Below are positions 16,033 through 24,997 of a stretch of DNA of 64,000 nucleotides, in pieces. How positions within the stretch are numbered: position 1 is the first letter of the stretch; every line of letters begins with the position of its first letter. The stretch comes from Natronolimnohabitans innermongolicus JCM 12255 (GTDB lineage: Archaea > Halobacteriota > Halobacteria > Halobacteriales > Natrialbaceae), in contig NZ_AOHZ01000075.1 in assembly GCF_000337215.1 (NCBI RefSeq), positions 2,371 to 66,370 of the forward strand, given 5' to 3'. Both the position numbers and the translations under genes were made by a program. Below the pieces are notes generated by a model. That model made no database searches, was not told the DNA's origin, and saw only the letters and a program-made list of their open reading frames with translations.

Positions 16033-17009
16033 CGGCGAGTGCGTCGGCCCTCGACGTTGGGCTGATCCTCCCCCAGTACGGCACCGACGTAGAGACCGTT
16101 CGCGAGACCGCCCTCGAGGCCGAGTCGCGGGGCTACCACGCCGTCTGGCTCGAGGACCACTTCCAGTCGTGGATCGGCGACCCGCGCCGCGGCGCTCACG
16201 AGCCCTGGACGACGCTCGCCGCCCTCGCGGAGGCCACCGAACGAATTCGCCTCGGCACGCTCGTCACGAGCCAGTCCTACCGTCACCCCGCCGTGCTCGC
16301 GAAGATGGCTGCGCAGGTAGACCGGCTCAGCGACGGCCGACTCGAGCTCGGCCTCGGCGCGGGCTGGTACGCCGAGGAGTACGACCGCTTCGGCTACGAG
16401 TTCCGAGAACCGCCCGCCGAACGCCTCCGCCGGCTCGCGGAGACGGTCGAAATCCTGCAGGGACTGTGGACGAACGAGCGCTACACGCACGCGGGCGAAC
16501 ACCTCGACGTCGACCTCGAGGACGCCTTCTGTGCACCCGAGCCGGTACAGGATCCGCATCCGCCGATCTGGATCGGCGGCGGCGGCGAACAGTTCACGCT
16601 GCGCTACGCCGCCGACCTCGCCGACGGCTGGAACTACGGCACGCTCGAGCCGGCGGGCTTTGCGGACAAACTCGCGGTGCTGCGCGAACACTGCGAGAGC
16701 GACGAGCGGTACGAAGCGATCACGAAGTCCGCCGAACTGTTCGTCTTCGTCGACGAGACGACCGACGGGGCGGAACGAAAGCGCGAGCGATTCCGCGAGG
16801 AGTTCCTCCCCGACGAGCCCGCGGAGCCGCGGGAGTTCTTCCTCGCGGGCTACCTCGAGTCGGCGCCGACGGGGACGCCCGACGAAATCCGCGACCGGCT
16901 CGACGACTACGCCGACGTCGGCATCGAGACGGTCATGCTCTCGGTTCCGAACGCGGTCGACGACGGCGACGAGAGTCTGGCACTACTCGCCGACGAACTG
17001 GTCGCGTAG
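16029..17009 (+). CDS. F420-dependent LLM-class oxidoreductase
   Basis: A 326-residue luciferase-like (TIM-barrel) flavin/F420 oxidoreductase. Typical elements are GLILPQYGTDVETVRETA at the start, HAVWLEDHFQSW, RIRLGTLVTSQSYRHPAVLAK, LSDGRLELGLGAGWYAEEYD and PPIWIGGGGEQFTLR. Archaeal members usually use F420, which the GW-Y-EE region fits. The substrate is unknown. It overlaps the end of thiD by four bases (ATGA), so the two are co-translated; the shared role, if any, is not evident. Confidence 0.88.
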   Translation: MTASASALDVGLILPQYGTDVETVRETALEAESRGYHAVWLEDHFQSWIGDPRRGAHEPWTTLAALAEATERIRLGTLVTSQSYRHPAVLAKMAAQVDRLSDGRLELGLGAGWYAEEYDRFGYEFREPPAERLRRLAETVEILQGLWTNERYTHAGEHLDVDLEDAFCAPEPVQDPHPPIWIGGGGEQFTLRYAADLADGWNYGTLEPAGFADKLAVLREHCESDERYEAITKSAELFVFVDETTDGAERKRERFREEFLPDEPAEPREFFLAGYLESAPTGTPDEIRDRLDDYADVGIETVMLSVPNAVDDGDESLALLADELVA

Positions 17010-17163
17010 CGGGGCGGCTCGGATCGAGGTTCTTCCGTCTGGATAGTGAGCAGAGATCGGTCTCGGTGTCGGCTGTTTTGTTATTGGTGTCGGCTGTTTC
17101 CGGGAGATGTCGCATATACGAACCCGGCGGAGAACGGAGAACACCGGCGCTGTCGGGTCTGAA

Positions 17164-19131
17164 TTAGCAGGTTCGATCTGGCGGCTCCCACTCGGTGTAC
17201 TCGAGCAGGTCCGGGTTCGCCGGCTCACACAGCGGCGCGGGGTCGACGATGCTCTCGGATCGCATGCCGGAGACCGTCCCCTCGAGTGCTGTGAGGGCTT
17301 CGGTCGCCGGGGCACGGGCGAGCGTCGGCGTGCCGTCGACGCGGTGTAGCTCCTGGTCGACTGGATCCGTCGGAGCGTGTGAACGGTCGAGGACCGCCTC
17401 GTCGGTGGTAACGTCCGGTGATCCGATCGCTCCGTGCCAGAAGTTCCCCTCGCCGTCCTCGCTCCAGACCCGGAGCGTGCCGATTCGGGCGTTCGCGTGG
17501 TTGTCGTTTCCGACGAAGTCGTTCCCGGTCACCTCGTTGGTCGGGAGGTGGTTGTTCGCCGCTACACCCACGACGTTACCCGCGAGGACGTTCCCCTCGT
17601 AAATCGAGTTGCCCGCACCGGTGGTCAGACCGACGTCCGTGTCGGTGACGAGGTTGTCGGCGACGTACGAGCGCGAACCGGCCATGAGAATCCCCCGCGA
17701 GACGTTTCGCACCTCGTTGCCAACGACGGCGTTGTGTTCGGGGTCGGTCATTACGTCGATCCCCGTCGAGGTCGCGTCTTCGATCCGATTATCCGCGAGT
17801 AGCGTGCCCGAGGAGTACATCAGGTGGACGCCGATTCGGTTGTTCTCGAGTGCGTTGTTTCGCAAGACGACGCCGTCCGAACGGTGGAGGTAGATCCCGT
17901 CGCGGCCGTCGACAAGCGTCGAGTCCTCGACGACGGCCCCCGGGGAGCGGATCGTCGTGACGGCCATGTCGCCGTCGCCCCACTGATCGTTTCCGTGGAC
18001 GGTGACGTTTCGGACGACGCTCTCGGGCGCGTCGCGAAGCAGGACGCCGGTTGTCGGCGTTTCGATCGTCACGTTCTCGACCAGCGCGTTCGAAGCCTCG
18101 TCGAGTTCGACGCCGACGTCGCCCTGACCGTACGCTCCCTCGATAACGTCGTCGCTGTCGGCTCGTTCGTCGTCCGTTGCCTCCGTCGCGTCGCCGACGC
18201 CGTCGATCCGCAGGTCCGAGATCGCCGCGCGGTCGGACGCGAGGACGAGAACGGAGCCGTTGCCGTCGCCGCGAAGGGTGGTCTCGGCGTCCGTTTCGGC
18301 GCCGTCGCCGCCACCCTGCCCGACGATCGTGATCGGTCGGTCCACCTCGATTTCGTCCGGTACCTCGTGGACGCCCTCGGGGACGACGACCGTCGACTCG
18401 GCAGGCGCGGTTTCGACGGCCTCCTCGAGCGTGGCGGCGTCCTCGCCGACGACGACGTCGGCCGGACGATCCCGAAGGGACGTTGCCGCTGCGGTCAGTT
18501 CGTCGGCGCGGGCGTGGCGCTGGTCGACGCGGTCCCGGATCACAGCCGCGTCGTCGATCGCAAATTCGTGCTCGAGCAGCCCCTCCCAACTGACGACGGT
18601 GCCGCCGTAGTCGTCGACAAACGCGTCGGCATCCTCGCGGTCGGCGAAGGGAACGACCGTCTCGCCCGCAGGCGTTCGGGCGTCGCTGTCGACGACGAAC
18701 ACCGCCGATTCGGCCTCGATCCAGTCTGCGTTCCCGTCCTCGAGCGTCGGGTATCCCTCTTCGGTGAGTTGTACGTCGCCGCCGCTCGCGCCGTAATCCG
18801 TGACGTACACCGCGAGCGGGTAGCCGAACCGTTCTTCGTGGCCCGACGCGCCGTGGGCGTCGACGAAGCGTTCGATGCCTCGATAGCCGACGACGTACTC
18901 GTATTGGGAGTAGAACACCTGCGCTTTCGGCACGTCGACTTCGTCGAGGTCGTCTTCCGTCCCCACGTTCTCGAGGGCGACGCCTGTAGTGACGGTGTCG
19001 TGGAACGGGACCGGTTCCGTAGACGACGCTTCTGACCCCGCGTCGACGGCGAAGAGCCCGACGGCCCCAGCGAGGGCGATCGCGACGACGAGACCAACTG
19101 CAAGCGGACGGAGGCGATGGAAGGAAGCCAT
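17164..19131 (-). CDS. NosD-like exported right-handed beta-helix protein
   Basis: A 655-residue exported protein. Residues 8-30 are a hydrophobic signal/anchor (LAVGLVVAIALAGAVGLFAV). The first 230 residues resemble the lipoprotein NosL region seen in NosL-NosD fusions; from about 255 onward PbH1 repeats make a right-handed beta-helix (DGIYLHRSDGVVLRNNALEN and similar turns every 22-24 residues). NosD proteins help load copper into nitrous-oxide reductase. No nosZ is in the window, and the neighbours upstream (TauE/SafE-like and SCO) point to a more general copper or respiratory-complex role. Confidence 0.82.
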   Translation of the reverse strand: MASFHRLRPLAVGLVVAIALAGAVGLFAVDAGSEASSTEPVPFHDTVTTGVALENVGTEDDLDEVDVPKAQVFYSQYEYVVGYRGIERFVDAHGASGHEERFGYPLAVYVTDYGASGGDVQLTEEGYPTLEDGNADWIEAESAVFVVDSDARTPAGETVVPFADREDADAFVDDYGGTVVSWEGLLEHEFAIDDAAVIRDRVDQRHARADELTAAATSLRDRPADVVVGEDAATLEEAVETAPAESTVVVPEGVHEVPDEIEVDRPITIVGQGGGDGAETDAETTLRGDGNGSVLVLASDRAAISDLRIDGVGDATEATDDERADSDDVIEGAYGQGDVGVELDEASNALVENVTIETPTTGVLLRDAPESVVRNVTVHGNDQWGDGDMAVTTIRSPGAVVEDSTLVDGRDGIYLHRSDGVVLRNNALENNRIGVHLMYSSGTLLADNRIEDATSTGIDVMTDPEHNAVVGNEVRNVSRGILMAGSRSYVADNLVTDTDVGLTTGAGNSIYEGNVLAGNVVGVAANNHLPTNEVTGNDFVGNDNHANARIGTLRVWSEDGEGNFWHGAIGSPDVTTDEAVLDRSHAPTDPVDQELHRVDGTPTLARAPATEALTALEGTVSGMRSESIVDPAPLCEPANPDLLEYTEWEPPDRTC

Positions 19132-19239
19132 CGGTAGCGTTGTGCTATCTAGGCCGGTTGCTGCAATAGTCGGTCTGGTACGGCTATCGAAGGATCGAAC
19201 GCGCGAGCCCGCGGATCCGCAGCGTCCGACCGTAGTAGT

Positions 19240-20124
19240 TTACAGGGGTTGATAGTGTGGCAAGGGGATGTGCGGAAGGTGGATACCGAGCGTCGCGAGC
19301 CCGTGTTGAAGCGGGATGTACCCGAGCACAACGAACGCGACGCCGAGTACACGGTGGAGTTTCATCCTGGTCTCGAGGCTAAGCGACTGGAACACGGTAC
19401 CGTACAGGAACATCGACGGGACGGTTCCCGCTCCGAGCGCGGCCAGCGCGAGGACGCCGCCCGACGGCGATCCCTGGACGAACGCGTAGAGAAATGCCGG
19501 GTACAGTAGCGGACAGGGGAGCAAGCCGTGTACCGCGCCGAGACCAGCGATCCGGCTATCGCCGACCCAGGTGTCGACGTTCGCGAGGAGCCGACCGTGA
19601 ACTCGTTCGAGGACCGGCTGAACGAGCGGCAAATCGACTGCGCCGCCGACGAGACCGCGCCCGACGAGGTAGTGGATGCCCATCGCGACGATCAGCGCGC
19701 CGACGACGATCCCGGCGATCGCGTGAACGTCGGTCGCGACTGCGGTCACCGCCTGTGGGGAGACGAAAACAAGCGATCCCGCGAGACCGAACAGTCCGCC
19801 GATAAGCGCGTAGCTGACCGTCCGGCCGAGGTTGAACAGCGCGTGCTGTTTGACCATGCCGACCGTCAGTTCGTTTCGGGCCGACGGCCCGCTGTTCTGG
19901 GCGCGCAACCGATCCGAGTACGTCGTCACCAGCGGGCCGCACATCCCCAGACAGTGTGCGCCGCCCAGGAGTCCAATCAGCGCGAAGACGACGAGGCTGA
20001 CCGGCTCGATCGCGGTCGGATCGATCGCCGGATCGTAACACTGCTCGAGGACGACCTGCGAGACGGACAGCGAAGGCGGCGGCGACCAGGACTCGAGTCC
20101 GAACCCGTTGACGATCTCTCTCAT
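19240..20124 (-). CDS. TauE/SafE (DsbD_2-like) membrane protein with HCxGMCG motif
   Basis: A 294-residue protein with six or seven membrane helices. The signature LLGGAHCLGMCGPLVTTYSD at the start of the first helix pair carries two cysteines and a histidine; related proteins accompany cytochrome-oxidase and copper-handling genes and may move copper or electrons across the membrane. The SCO gene ends 3 nt before its ATG, so both are one operon; the NosD gene follows after 108 nt. A 40-residue N-terminus precedes the first helix. Confidence 0.85.
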   Translation of the reverse strand: MREIVNGFGLESWSPPPSLSVSQVVLEQCYDPAIDPTAIEPVSLVVFALIGLLGGAHCLGMCGPLVTTYSDRLRAQNSGPSARNELTVGMVKQHALFNLGRTVSYALIGGLFGLAGSLVFVSPQAVTAVATDVHAIAGIVVGALIVAMGIHYLVGRGLVGGAVDLPLVQPVLERVHGRLLANVDTWVGDSRIAGLGAVHGLLPCPLLYPAFLYAFVQGSPSGGVLALAALGAGTVPSMFLYGTVFQSLSLETRMKLHRVLGVAFVVLGYIPLQHGLATLGIHLPHIPLPHYQPL

Positions 20125-20127
20125 TGG

Positions 20128-20799
20128 TCACTCGAAGCCGTCGGTAACCTGTTCGAGATCCGCTGTGATCTGTTCCGGGTCGGGGTCTTCCCCACGATAG
20201 GCTCGCTCGACGTATCCGTCGGGGTTGACGAGGAACGTGACCGTGATGTGCATAAAGTCGTACTCGGATCCGACACCCTCGCGCTCGAATAAGATGCCGA
20301 GGTCGTCATAAACGACGGACGTGGCCATCTCGTGGTCCTCGGGCCGAAGGTAGTGCCAGTTATCCGCCTCGTAATCGATTTCCATCATGTCGGCGTGCTC
20401 TCGAAGCGCATCGGCAGTGTCTCGTTCGGGATCGAACGTCACCGCGAGGAACCGAGTCTCGTCTTCGAGACCCCGTTCGTCCGCGTTCGTCTGGACCTGT
20501 GAGAACGAACTCATCAGCGGAATACATTCCGTGGGACAGGACGCGAAAAAGGCAGTTACGACGAGCGTGTCCGTGAGGGACTCGACGTCGATGGTCGTCT
20601 CGGCGATCGGGTCCTCGAGTTCGAACGCCGGGAACGGTTCTCCGTAGGTCTGGTAGGAGGGATCTCCCTGAATGTCCTCCTCTGGCGGCTCGAGGACGAC
20701 GTTTTCGGCTGAATCGTCGTCTAGCAGACCGGTCAGGCAACCGGCGAGAGTCGTCAGTCCGGCCGTTACTCCGAGGGACAACGCGCGGCGGCGGTTCAT
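20128..20799 (-). CDS. SCO1/SenC family copper chaperone lipoprotein
   Basis: A 223-residue thioredoxin-fold protein. It has a twin-Arg start (MNRRRALSLGVTAGLTTLAGC) with a lipobox Cys near residue 21, so it is probably a Tat-exported lipoprotein. The copper-binding CxxxC is present as CPTEC, and the third ligand His lies in FMHITVTFLV. SCO proteins deliver copper to the CuA site of cytochrome oxidase or nitrous-oxide reductase. It is the first gene of a three-gene minus-strand cluster. Confidence 0.92.
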   Translation of the reverse strand: MNRRRALSLGVTAGLTTLAGCLTGLLDDDSAENVVLEPPEEDIQGDPSYQTYGEPFPAFELEDPIAETTIDVESLTDTLVVTAFFASCPTECIPLMSSFSQVQTNADERGLEDETRFLAVTFDPERDTADALREHADMMEIDYEADNWHYLRPEDHEMATSVVYDDLGILFEREGVGSEYDFMHITVTFLVNPDGYVERAYRGEDPDPEQITADLEQVTDGFE

Positions 20800-20925
20800 T
20801 ACGAGAAACTAGCTATTGGACGCGCAAGTAGCATCTGGTATAAACGTCGAATACGGGCCGAAGAAGCGTTGTTTCGACGGAACGACAATTCGAACGTGCA
20901 GCGACACGACGTCGACGGGCTGACG

Positions 20926-21008
20926 TATAGCAGCTCTTGCAACGATGTACACACTGACCGCAATGCGGTCCTGCGATCGGGTGTGCAGTGACTTGCAAGA
21001 GCTACTAT
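20926..21008. repeat. dispersed palindromic repeat, family A, copy 1
   Basis: Left arm TATAGCAGCTCTTGCAA (20926-20942) and right arm TTGCAAGAGCTACTAT (20993-21008) are complementary with one mismatch, about 50 nt apart. The centre carries GTGTGCAGTGAC. It lies between the SCO gene start and the PUA gene end. Confidence 0.65.
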
Positions 21009-21055
21009 CGTTTCGCAGTTCGGCGATGGCCTTCGAGTGGCCGAACGAGCGACGA

Positions 21056-21535
21056 CTAGCCCGAGAACTCGTAGAGTTCGTCGCCGACGTGGTGCAGCGA
21101 GTCGATGACCTTGCCTTCGTCGCCGGTCATCTCCGCTCCCTCGACGCGGGCGCGGCCGACGGCCAGCACCTTCCCGTGGGACTCTTCGGCGATGACGACT
21201 AGATCCTCCGGCGAGATGTCGTCGGTGGCCTCGGTGATCCCCGGCCGCATCACGTCGGCGCCGTCGCTGACAAAGGAGATTGCGCCCGAATCGACGGTCA
21301 CTACGCGCTTTTCGGGCTCGTAGGCGTTGGCGCCACGAACCGTCACGAACGGTTCCTCGTCGAAGTAGGCGACCTGCGGTTCGCCGTCGATGAGGACGAC
21401 TTCCCAGTCGGTGTCCTCGAACTCGACGCGCTCGTAGGCGTCTCCGTCGGGCGTGACGCCGAGGTGGTCCTCGAGCGCCGCCTCGACGTCCGAGACGGCG
21501 TCGCTTCGGAGGTGATGTCGAGACTTGACCTGCAT
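21056..21535 (-). CDS. PUA-domain RNA-binding protein (MCT-1-like)
   Basis: A 159-residue protein starting MQVKSRHHLRSDAVSDVEAAL. Residues about 70-155 form a PUA domain: KRVVTVDSGAISFVSDGADVMRPGI, then DLVVIAEESHGKVLAVGRARV, the classic PUA strand order. Archaeal proteins of this type bind structured RNA, probably tRNA or rRNA. An in-frame ATG at 21577 would add 14 residues that do not match the family. It is divergent from the TMEM175-like gene. Confidence 0.85.
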   Translation of the reverse strand: MQVKSRHHLRSDAVSDVEAALEDHLGVTPDGDAYERVEFEDTDWEVVLIDGEPQVAYFDEEPFVTVRGANAYEPEKRVVTVDSGAISFVSDGADVMRPGITEATDDISPEDLVVIAEESHGKVLAVGRARVEGAEMTGDEGKVIDSLHHVGDELYEFSG

Positions 21536-21659
21536 ACCCGCCCTTCCCTCCAGACCCATATAACAGATCGGGTTCATCGCTCGACGGCGCTGGCGGCGGT
21601 GTCGTCGCTGCTACTGGAACGAGGGATGAGTATTCGTCCTCTCGAGCCGTAGACGACCT

Positions 21660-22298
21660 ATGCTCGGAGCGCTCGGCGGCGAGGGAACGGATCGAATGGA
21701 GGCGTTGAGCGACGGTCTGTTCGCGATCGTGCTCACGCTGTTGGTGTTGCAGTTCGAGGTCCCGGACGTCCCCGCAGCCGAGTTGCCGGGAGCCGTCGCC
21801 GACCAGGAGACGCTGCTGCTCACCTACCTGCTGAGCTTTCTCGTCGTCGGCCTCTACTGGGTCATCCACCACAATCTCTTCCAGTACATCGAGGGCCACG
21901 ACCGCCTGTTGCTGTGGCTCAACCTCTTTTTTCTGCTCTCGATCTCGTTTCTCCCGTATCCGACGGAGCTGGTGGGGCTGTACGGAACGCGGTTCGCCTG
22001 GACGCTGTACGCCGCCAACTTCGTTGTCGTCGGCCTGCTGTTGACCGCGCTGTGGAGCTACGCCGCTCGAGCGGGCCACACCGTCGACGCGATCGACGCG
22101 CGAACCGAGCGACTGGTCGCCGTTCGAGGACTGATCTCTCCGGCCGTCTTCGGACTCTCGGTCGCGGTCGCCGCGGTCTCGCTTCCGGCCGCGTTCGTCA
22201 CGCCCGTACTGATCGTCCCGCTGCAACTCCTCTGGGTTCGCTACTACCGCCGCGGGTGCGATTCTCGCGTCGACGGCGACGTGGCCGGAGGGGCATAG
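21660..22298 (+). CDS. TMEM175-family (DUF1211) ion channel
   Basis: A 212-residue protein with six membrane helices. The start RMEALSDGLFAIVLTLLVLQFEVP matches the first-helix signature of TMEM175 potassium channels (R-x-x-[FL]-S-D-x-x-x-A-I), and HHNLFQYIEGHDRLLLWLNLFFLL follows as in bacterial members. Archaeal and bacterial homologues carry one such repeat and assemble as tetramers. Selectivity for potassium is inferred from family knowledge. Confidence 0.85.
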   Translation: MLGALGGEGTDRMEALSDGLFAIVLTLLVLQFEVPDVPAAELPGAVADQETLLLTYLLSFLVVGLYWVIHHNLFQYIEGHDRLLLWLNLFFLLSISFLPYPTELVGLYGTRFAWTLYAANFVVVGLLLTALWSYAARAGHTVDAIDARTERLVAVRGLISPAVFGLSVAVAAVSLPAAFVTPVLIVPLQLLWVRYYRRGCDSRVDGDVAGGA

Positions 22299-22426
22299 TC
22301 GCTCCCCCCCGTCCGGCCTCGAGCGGGGCCGAACAACCCCGCTCAGTGACCGATTGCGCGTCCTGAGAGTCGGAACAGGTGACGAATGCGACAATTGCTA
22401 AGTATTAGCACGACCTCTGTAAGCGT

Positions 22427-22720
22427 ATGTGGCCCTCCCGGACCAACACTGAGACGGTCACGTGTCTCGCCTGTGGCGACGAGGTGACGCGGTCGAAGGC
22501 CCGCGAGTACGACAAACACGGCGACCGGTGGGATCGCGACGACAAGGAGTTCGAACACCTATGCAAATCCTGTCACGATGAGCTCTGTCACTACCCGCGG
22601 GACGAACTCGAGGACGTGCTCGTCGAGAGTCGCGCCGGCGAAACCTCGCAGACGGCGTTTCTCTCGACGTATCTCGAAACTGTCGAGGAGCGGTACGGCA
22701 CGCTCGAGGAGGAGTCCTGA
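22427..22720 (+). CDS. small zinc-finger protein
   Basis: A 97-residue protein. CLACG near residue 13 and CKSCHDELC near residue 46 supply metal ligands spaced like a treble-clef finger. The region between is highly charged (SKAREYDKHGDRWDRDDKEFEH). The C-terminal third is helical and acidic. It precedes the RNB-type ribonuclease by about 126 bp in the same direction; whether they are co-transcribed is unclear. The function is unknown. Confidence 0.7.
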   Translation: MWPSRTNTETVTCLACGDEVTRSKAREYDKHGDRWDRDDKEFEHLCKSCHDELCHYPRDELEDVLVESRAGETSQTAFLSTYLETVEERYGTLEEES

Positions 22721-22846
22721 GCGACTGCGGTTCTCGATGTTCGTTTGTTCGACGGTGGCGTGGGGACCCGAGTCCGCGACTCGAGAACGGTCGACCGCGA
22801 CGCCCATCCCGACACGACTTTCACCCTTTCGTCCGTAGGCCCCGGT

Positions 22847-24145
22847 ATGAGTAACGACGCACAGGCCGAGGCCGGCACGGCCGAAGGCCAGGGCCCCGTC
22901 GAAATCTCCGACGACCTCGCGCGCCATCTCGAGAACAAACGCGAGGAACTCTTCGAGAAGTTCGAGATCCGGGACGAGTTCCCGGCCGAGGTCCTCGAAG
23001 AAGCGAAGGAGTTGACGGGCGACGTCCAGGCGGACATCGACGACGAGATCGACGAGCGAACGGATCTGCGCGACCTGACGACGTGGACGACCGACCCGAT
23101 CGACGCCCAGGACTTCGACGACGCGCTCTCGATCGAGGAGCGCGACGACGAGTACGTTCTCTGGGTACACATCGCCGACGTCACCCACTACGTCAATCCC
23201 GAGACGGCGATGTGGGACGAGGCCGTCGAGCGCTCGAACACGGTCTACCTCCCGGGCTACACCATCCACATGCTGCCGCCGATTCTGGCGGAGTCGGTCT
23301 GTTCGCTCGTGCCCGACGAGGAGCGCTTCGCCCACACCGTCGAGATGCACCTCGACAAGGAACACCTCGGCTACGAGAATATCGAGATCTACAAGTCGGT
23401 CATCGAGTCCGACGAACGACTCACCTACTCGCAGGCCGAGAACCGACTGGACGACCCCGACGCCCCGCTCCACGAGGAGAACAAACTCGTCCACGAACTC
23501 GCCGATCGGATGCACGAACAGCGCAAGGAAGACGGTTCCCTCGTGCTCAACCCCTCCCGCGACCGCGCCCACACCATCATCGAGGAGTGTATGCTGAAGG
23601 CCAACAAGGCTGTCACGCACACACTGATGTGGGAACGCGGCGTCGAAGCGATGTACCGCGTCCACCCGCAGCCAAGCCCCGACGAGTGGTCCGAAGCGCT
23701 ACGGGAGATTCAGGACTTAGACGGCGTCTCCATCCCCGGCGATTCCTGGGACGATCCACGGAAGGCCGTCAACGCGACGCTCGAGGAGGCCCCTGGCCGG
23801 CAACTCGACAAGATCCAGTGGGCCGTGATGAAGGTCATGCCCCGCGCGAAGTACATGAACGACCCGTTCGGCGGCCACCACGCGCTGAACTTCGAGATCT
23901 ACGGCCACTTCACGAGCCCGATTCGACGGCTCTCGGACCTGATCAACCACTGGATCGTCTACCAGAACGACGTTCCCGAGAACCTGATCGAACTCTGCGA
24001 TCGCGCCAGCGATAAGCAAAAGGACGCCGAGCAGTGCGAACGCGAGTACAAGCAGTTCCTTCAGGAGGTCGGTCTCGATCCGATGGCGGTCAACAACCGC
24101 GGCATCGAGGTCGTAGACGAAAGCGAGGCCGAGAAGACGCTGTAG
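22847..24145 (+). CDS. RNB-domain ribonuclease (RNase II/R family)
   Basis: A 432-residue 3'-5' exoribonuclease core. The catalytic acidic cluster is DPIDAQDFDDALSI, followed by LWVHIADVTHYV, the usual second strand, and NTVYLPGYTIHMLPPIL. The C-terminal signature is FTSPIRRLSDLINHWI. Unlike bacterial RNase R (about 800 residues), it has no evident cold-shock or S1 domain. The ATG at 22847 is preferred; an upstream start at 22745 encodes non-conserved residues. Confidence 0.9.
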   Translation: MSNDAQAEAGTAEGQGPVEISDDLARHLENKREELFEKFEIRDEFPAEVLEEAKELTGDVQADIDDEIDERTDLRDLTTWTTDPIDAQDFDDALSIEERDDEYVLWVHIADVTHYVNPETAMWDEAVERSNTVYLPGYTIHMLPPILAESVCSLVPDEERFAHTVEMHLDKEHLGYENIEIYKSVIESDERLTYSQAENRLDDPDAPLHEENKLVHELADRMHEQRKEDGSLVLNPSRDRAHTIIEECMLKANKAVTHTLMWERGVEAMYRVHPQPSPDEWSEALREIQDLDGVSIPGDSWDDPRKAVNATLEEAPGRQLDKIQWAVMKVMPRAKYMNDPFGGHHALNFEIYGHFTSPIRRLSDLINHWIVYQNDVPENLIELCDRASDKQKDAEQCEREYKQFLQEVGLDPMAVNNRGIEVVDESEAEKTL

Positions 24146-24226
24146 GCTCGGCCGATCCGGTCACGCTCGGTGTTTCCCGTTCCGCTCGAGAAGGTCCAAG
24201 ACTGCTTCGACGAACCGCTCGTCATG

Positions 24227-24310
24227 TATAGTCGCCACTGACCGTCACTGCACACCTGCTCGCAGTACGGCGTTTTGATCCGTGTAAAACTCGTTTCAGT
24301 GGCTACTATA
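24227..24310. repeat. dispersed palindromic repeat, family A, copy 2
   Basis: Left arm TATAGTCGCCACTGA (24227-24241) and right arm TCAGTGGCTACTATA (24296-24310) pair with one mismatch. The centre holds GTCACTGCACACC, which occurs in reverse complement (GTGTGCAGTGAC) in the copy at 20926-21008. It lies between convergent genes and may act as a bidirectional terminator. Confidence 0.65.
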
Positions 24311-24351
24311 GAACGTCCCAACGTATCGCTTCGCGACAGCACTCGACGCAC

Positions 24352-24864
24352 TCAGGGATCGGCGAGCGAACGGTCGTAGACGTGCTCCTCGAGTCCGTCG
24401 CCCAGATCCGACGGTCTCGTCTCGAGGCGGTCGAACCCGGCCGATTCGTAGAACGAGACGCCCACCTCGTTGGCCGCGAGGACGACCGCTCGGAGCCGAT
24501 CACACGGTGGTCGAAGCTCGGCCTCGACGCGCTCGAGGAGCGCCGTTCCGGCGCCGTCGCCCCATCGATCAGGGCGAACGTACAGACGAGACAACAGGGC
24601 CGTTCCGCCGCCGTCGAGGCGGCCGGCGTGGGCGAATCCCGCTCCCTCGTCGTTCGCGGTCGCGAGCAGGAACGCGGCGCCGTCCCGCGTTCTCGCGTCG
24701 TCGATCGACGCCTCGAGGTCGTCGGCGGCGTACCAGTCGGAAACCGTCTCGTCGACCGTCTCCGGACCGAGGAGGTCGTCGTAGGCGGCGTGCCAACTCT
24801 CGCGAGCGACCTCGCGGACGGTCGCTGCGTCGGCCGGCGTCGCATAACGGACTGTCCAGTCCAT
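24352..24864 (-). CDS. GNAT family N-acetyltransferase
   Basis: A 170-residue GCN5-type acetyltransferase. It starts MDWTVRYATPADAATVREVARESW, continues with HAAYDDLLGPETVDETVSDWY, and has the acetyl-CoA-binding motif RPDRWGDGAGTALLERVEAEL and the C-terminal VGVSFYESAGFDRLE. The substrate is unknown. Its closest relative in the window is the GNAT at 27888-28532, which shares ASWHAAYDD[LI]LG; the two flank the propeller-nuclease gene. Confidence 0.9.
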   Translation of the reverse strand: MDWTVRYATPADAATVREVARESWHAAYDDLLGPETVDETVSDWYAADDLEASIDDARTRDGAAFLLATANDEGAGFAHAGRLDGGGTALLSRLYVRPDRWGDGAGTALLERVEAELRPPCDRLRAVVLAANEVGVSFYESAGFDRLETRPSDLGDGLEEHVYDRSLADP

Positions 24865-24997
24865 ACGAATCGGAGCGATCGATCGATCAAAAGTGTCCGG
24901 GCGGGTTCTCAGCCGTCCGTCTCGTTCCTCGGGCGCTTCGCTCGCCTCGTGATAGGATCGAATCGCTTTGTTTCGGTGAACTCGAGGGTCCCGTCGA

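Noticed and set aside
20799-22394. 531-codon minus-strand frame across the PUA and TMEM175 genes
   Set aside because: Its sequence is Arg/Gln-rich low-complexity text, and it overlaps genes with real domains on both strands.
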